From the NCBI GenBank assembly GCA_024404415.1, contig JAKSPX010000112.1, positions 1 to 5,672 of the forward strand: a DNA stretch of 5,672 nt, read 5' to 3'. Source of the stretch: Clostridia bacterium (GTDB taxonomy: Bacteria > Bacillota > Clostridia > Oscillospirales > QAMX01). Made by a program: the position numbers and the translations under genes. Under the pieces are notes generated by a model. It worked only from the letters and a program-made list of their open reading frames with translations. It did no database searches and was not told the DNA's origin. Shown here one piece after another: positions 5,124-5,672 of this stretch (positions within the stretch are counted from its first letter, which is position 1; the number at the start of each line of letters is the position of its first letter).

Positions 5124-5672
5124 TCAGTCAGCGGCGACGACGGAGGTGATGTGCGGGTTGACGCCTTCGTACCAGTAGAGGAAGCCTTCCATGTCGATCT
5201 TGTCACCGATCTGGAGGTTCTTAACGGCGGCGTAAACTTCGGTGGTGGCGTCGCAGAGGTAGGATTCAACGGTGAAAGAGTAGGTCTGGCCGTTGAGGGA
5301 GACGTTGAAGTAGAGGTCGGAGCCTTCTTCGCCGGAGCCGTCCCAGTTGTAGAGGAAGGCGACTTCGTTGCCGTCGGCGTCGGTGGAAGCTTCAACGGTC
5401 ATGCCCTTGAAGGAGACGAACTTGTTCTGATGGTTGATCAGTTCGTCGGTGCCGAGGAGATCGGTAACGTCAAACGCTTCGGCGACATAGTTGCCTTCGA
5501 TGATCTCGAAGGTGGCGTCGACGATCTCAACTTCGCCGGACCACTCGGATTTGTAACCGGTGACTCTGATCTTGGTGCCCGGGGTGAGCTTGTCGAAGTC
5601 TTCTTCGGAGCAAGCCATGTTGTAAAGGAAGTAAGCGCCGTCTTCATCCTGGGTGTAAACGGTGGCTTTGTC
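5124..5672 (-). CDS. Probably secreted protein with OB-fold-like modules, C-terminal part (partial at the right edge)
   Basis: The frame is open to the window edge, giving 182 residues and a stop at 5126-5124. The ATG at 5618 is probably internal, because reading continues upstream with D-K-A-T-V-Y-T-Q-D-E-D-G-A-Y-F-L-Y-N. The segment L-T-P-G-T-K-I-R-V-T-G-Y-K followed by G-E-V-E-I-V-D-A-T-F is typical of OB-fold-like domains in extracellular Firmicute proteins. A second, similar module seems to follow, with I-G-D-K-I-D-M-E-G-F-L near the end. The protein is acidic with almost no arginine. Codon use is extremely biased (AAC, TTC, TAC, ACC and CTC nearly always, GAA strongly preferred to GAG), unlike alr and nnrDE, which suggests high expression. 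I do not recognise a specific family; secretion is an inference, as the N-terminus is not visible. It converges on alr and shares its terminator. Confidence 0.75.
   Translation of the reverse strand, partial: DKATVYTQDEDGAYFLYNMACSEEDFDKLTPGTKIRVTGYKSEWSGEVEIVDATFEIIEGNYVAEAFDVTDLLGTDELINHQNKFVSFKGMTVEASTDADGNEVAFLYNWDGSGEEGSDLYFNVSLNGQTYSFTVESYLCDATTEVYAAVKNLQIGDKIDMEGFLYWYEGVNPHITSVVAAD

Noticed and set aside
4334..5395. Long minus-strand open frame across the 3' half of alr and the following gene
   Set aside because: It crosses the strong terminator and overlaps two well-supported genes. Its protein is of the P/T/S- and A/G/D-rich type seen in GC-rich shadow frames.

Overview
The window looks like chromosomal DNA of a GC-rich, endospore-forming member of the Clostridia. 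The evidence is a cotJA-cotJB-cotJC spore-coat operon, a typical Clostridia-type two-helix membrane protein, and the nnrDE-lipoprotein-alr gene order of Firmicutes. Several genes use TTG start codons with good Shine-Dalgarno sites. An Oscillospiraceae- or Christensenellales-like host is plausible, but the sequence alone does not settle the genus.

Left edge (1 to about 353): the right-hand end of an integrated mobile element. It carries the C-terminal part of a large serine recombinase reading rightward to the junction. The element sits inside cotJC, the manganese-catalase-like spore coat gene on the minus strand. Only the first 64 or so codons of cotJC remain here. The break falls at the helix that should carry the second set of metal ligands, and a short palindrome is centred on the break. 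The missing 3' part of cotJC should lie beyond the left end of the element, outside the window. This layout resembles the skin element in sigK, where an element splits a sporulation gene and is excised in the mother cell. It is the most interesting feature of the window.

Region 339-1038 (minus strand): cotJA, cotJB and the cotJC 5' fragment, tightly packed and probably translationally coupled. A candidate sigma-E promoter (1122-1150, minus) fits mother-cell expression. It occupies the same bases as a candidate sigma-A promoter (1123-1151, plus) driving the rightward operon, and an 8-bp inverted repeat flanks both.

Region 1190-5059 (plus strand): a probable four-gene operon of a two-helix membrane protein (DUF6106-like), bifunctional NAD(P)HX epimerase/dehydratase (nnrDE), a small lipoprotein and alanine racemase (alr). 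nnrDE repairs damaged nicotinamide cofactors. alr makes D-alanine for peptidoglycan, and in spore formers it can also affect alanine-triggered germination. The operon ends at a strong hairpin that probably works in both directions.

Right edge (5124-5672, minus strand): the C-terminal part of a probably secreted protein with beta-rich, OB-fold-like modules. Its very strong codon bias differs from its neighbours and suggests high expression. Its start and any signal peptide lie outside the window.
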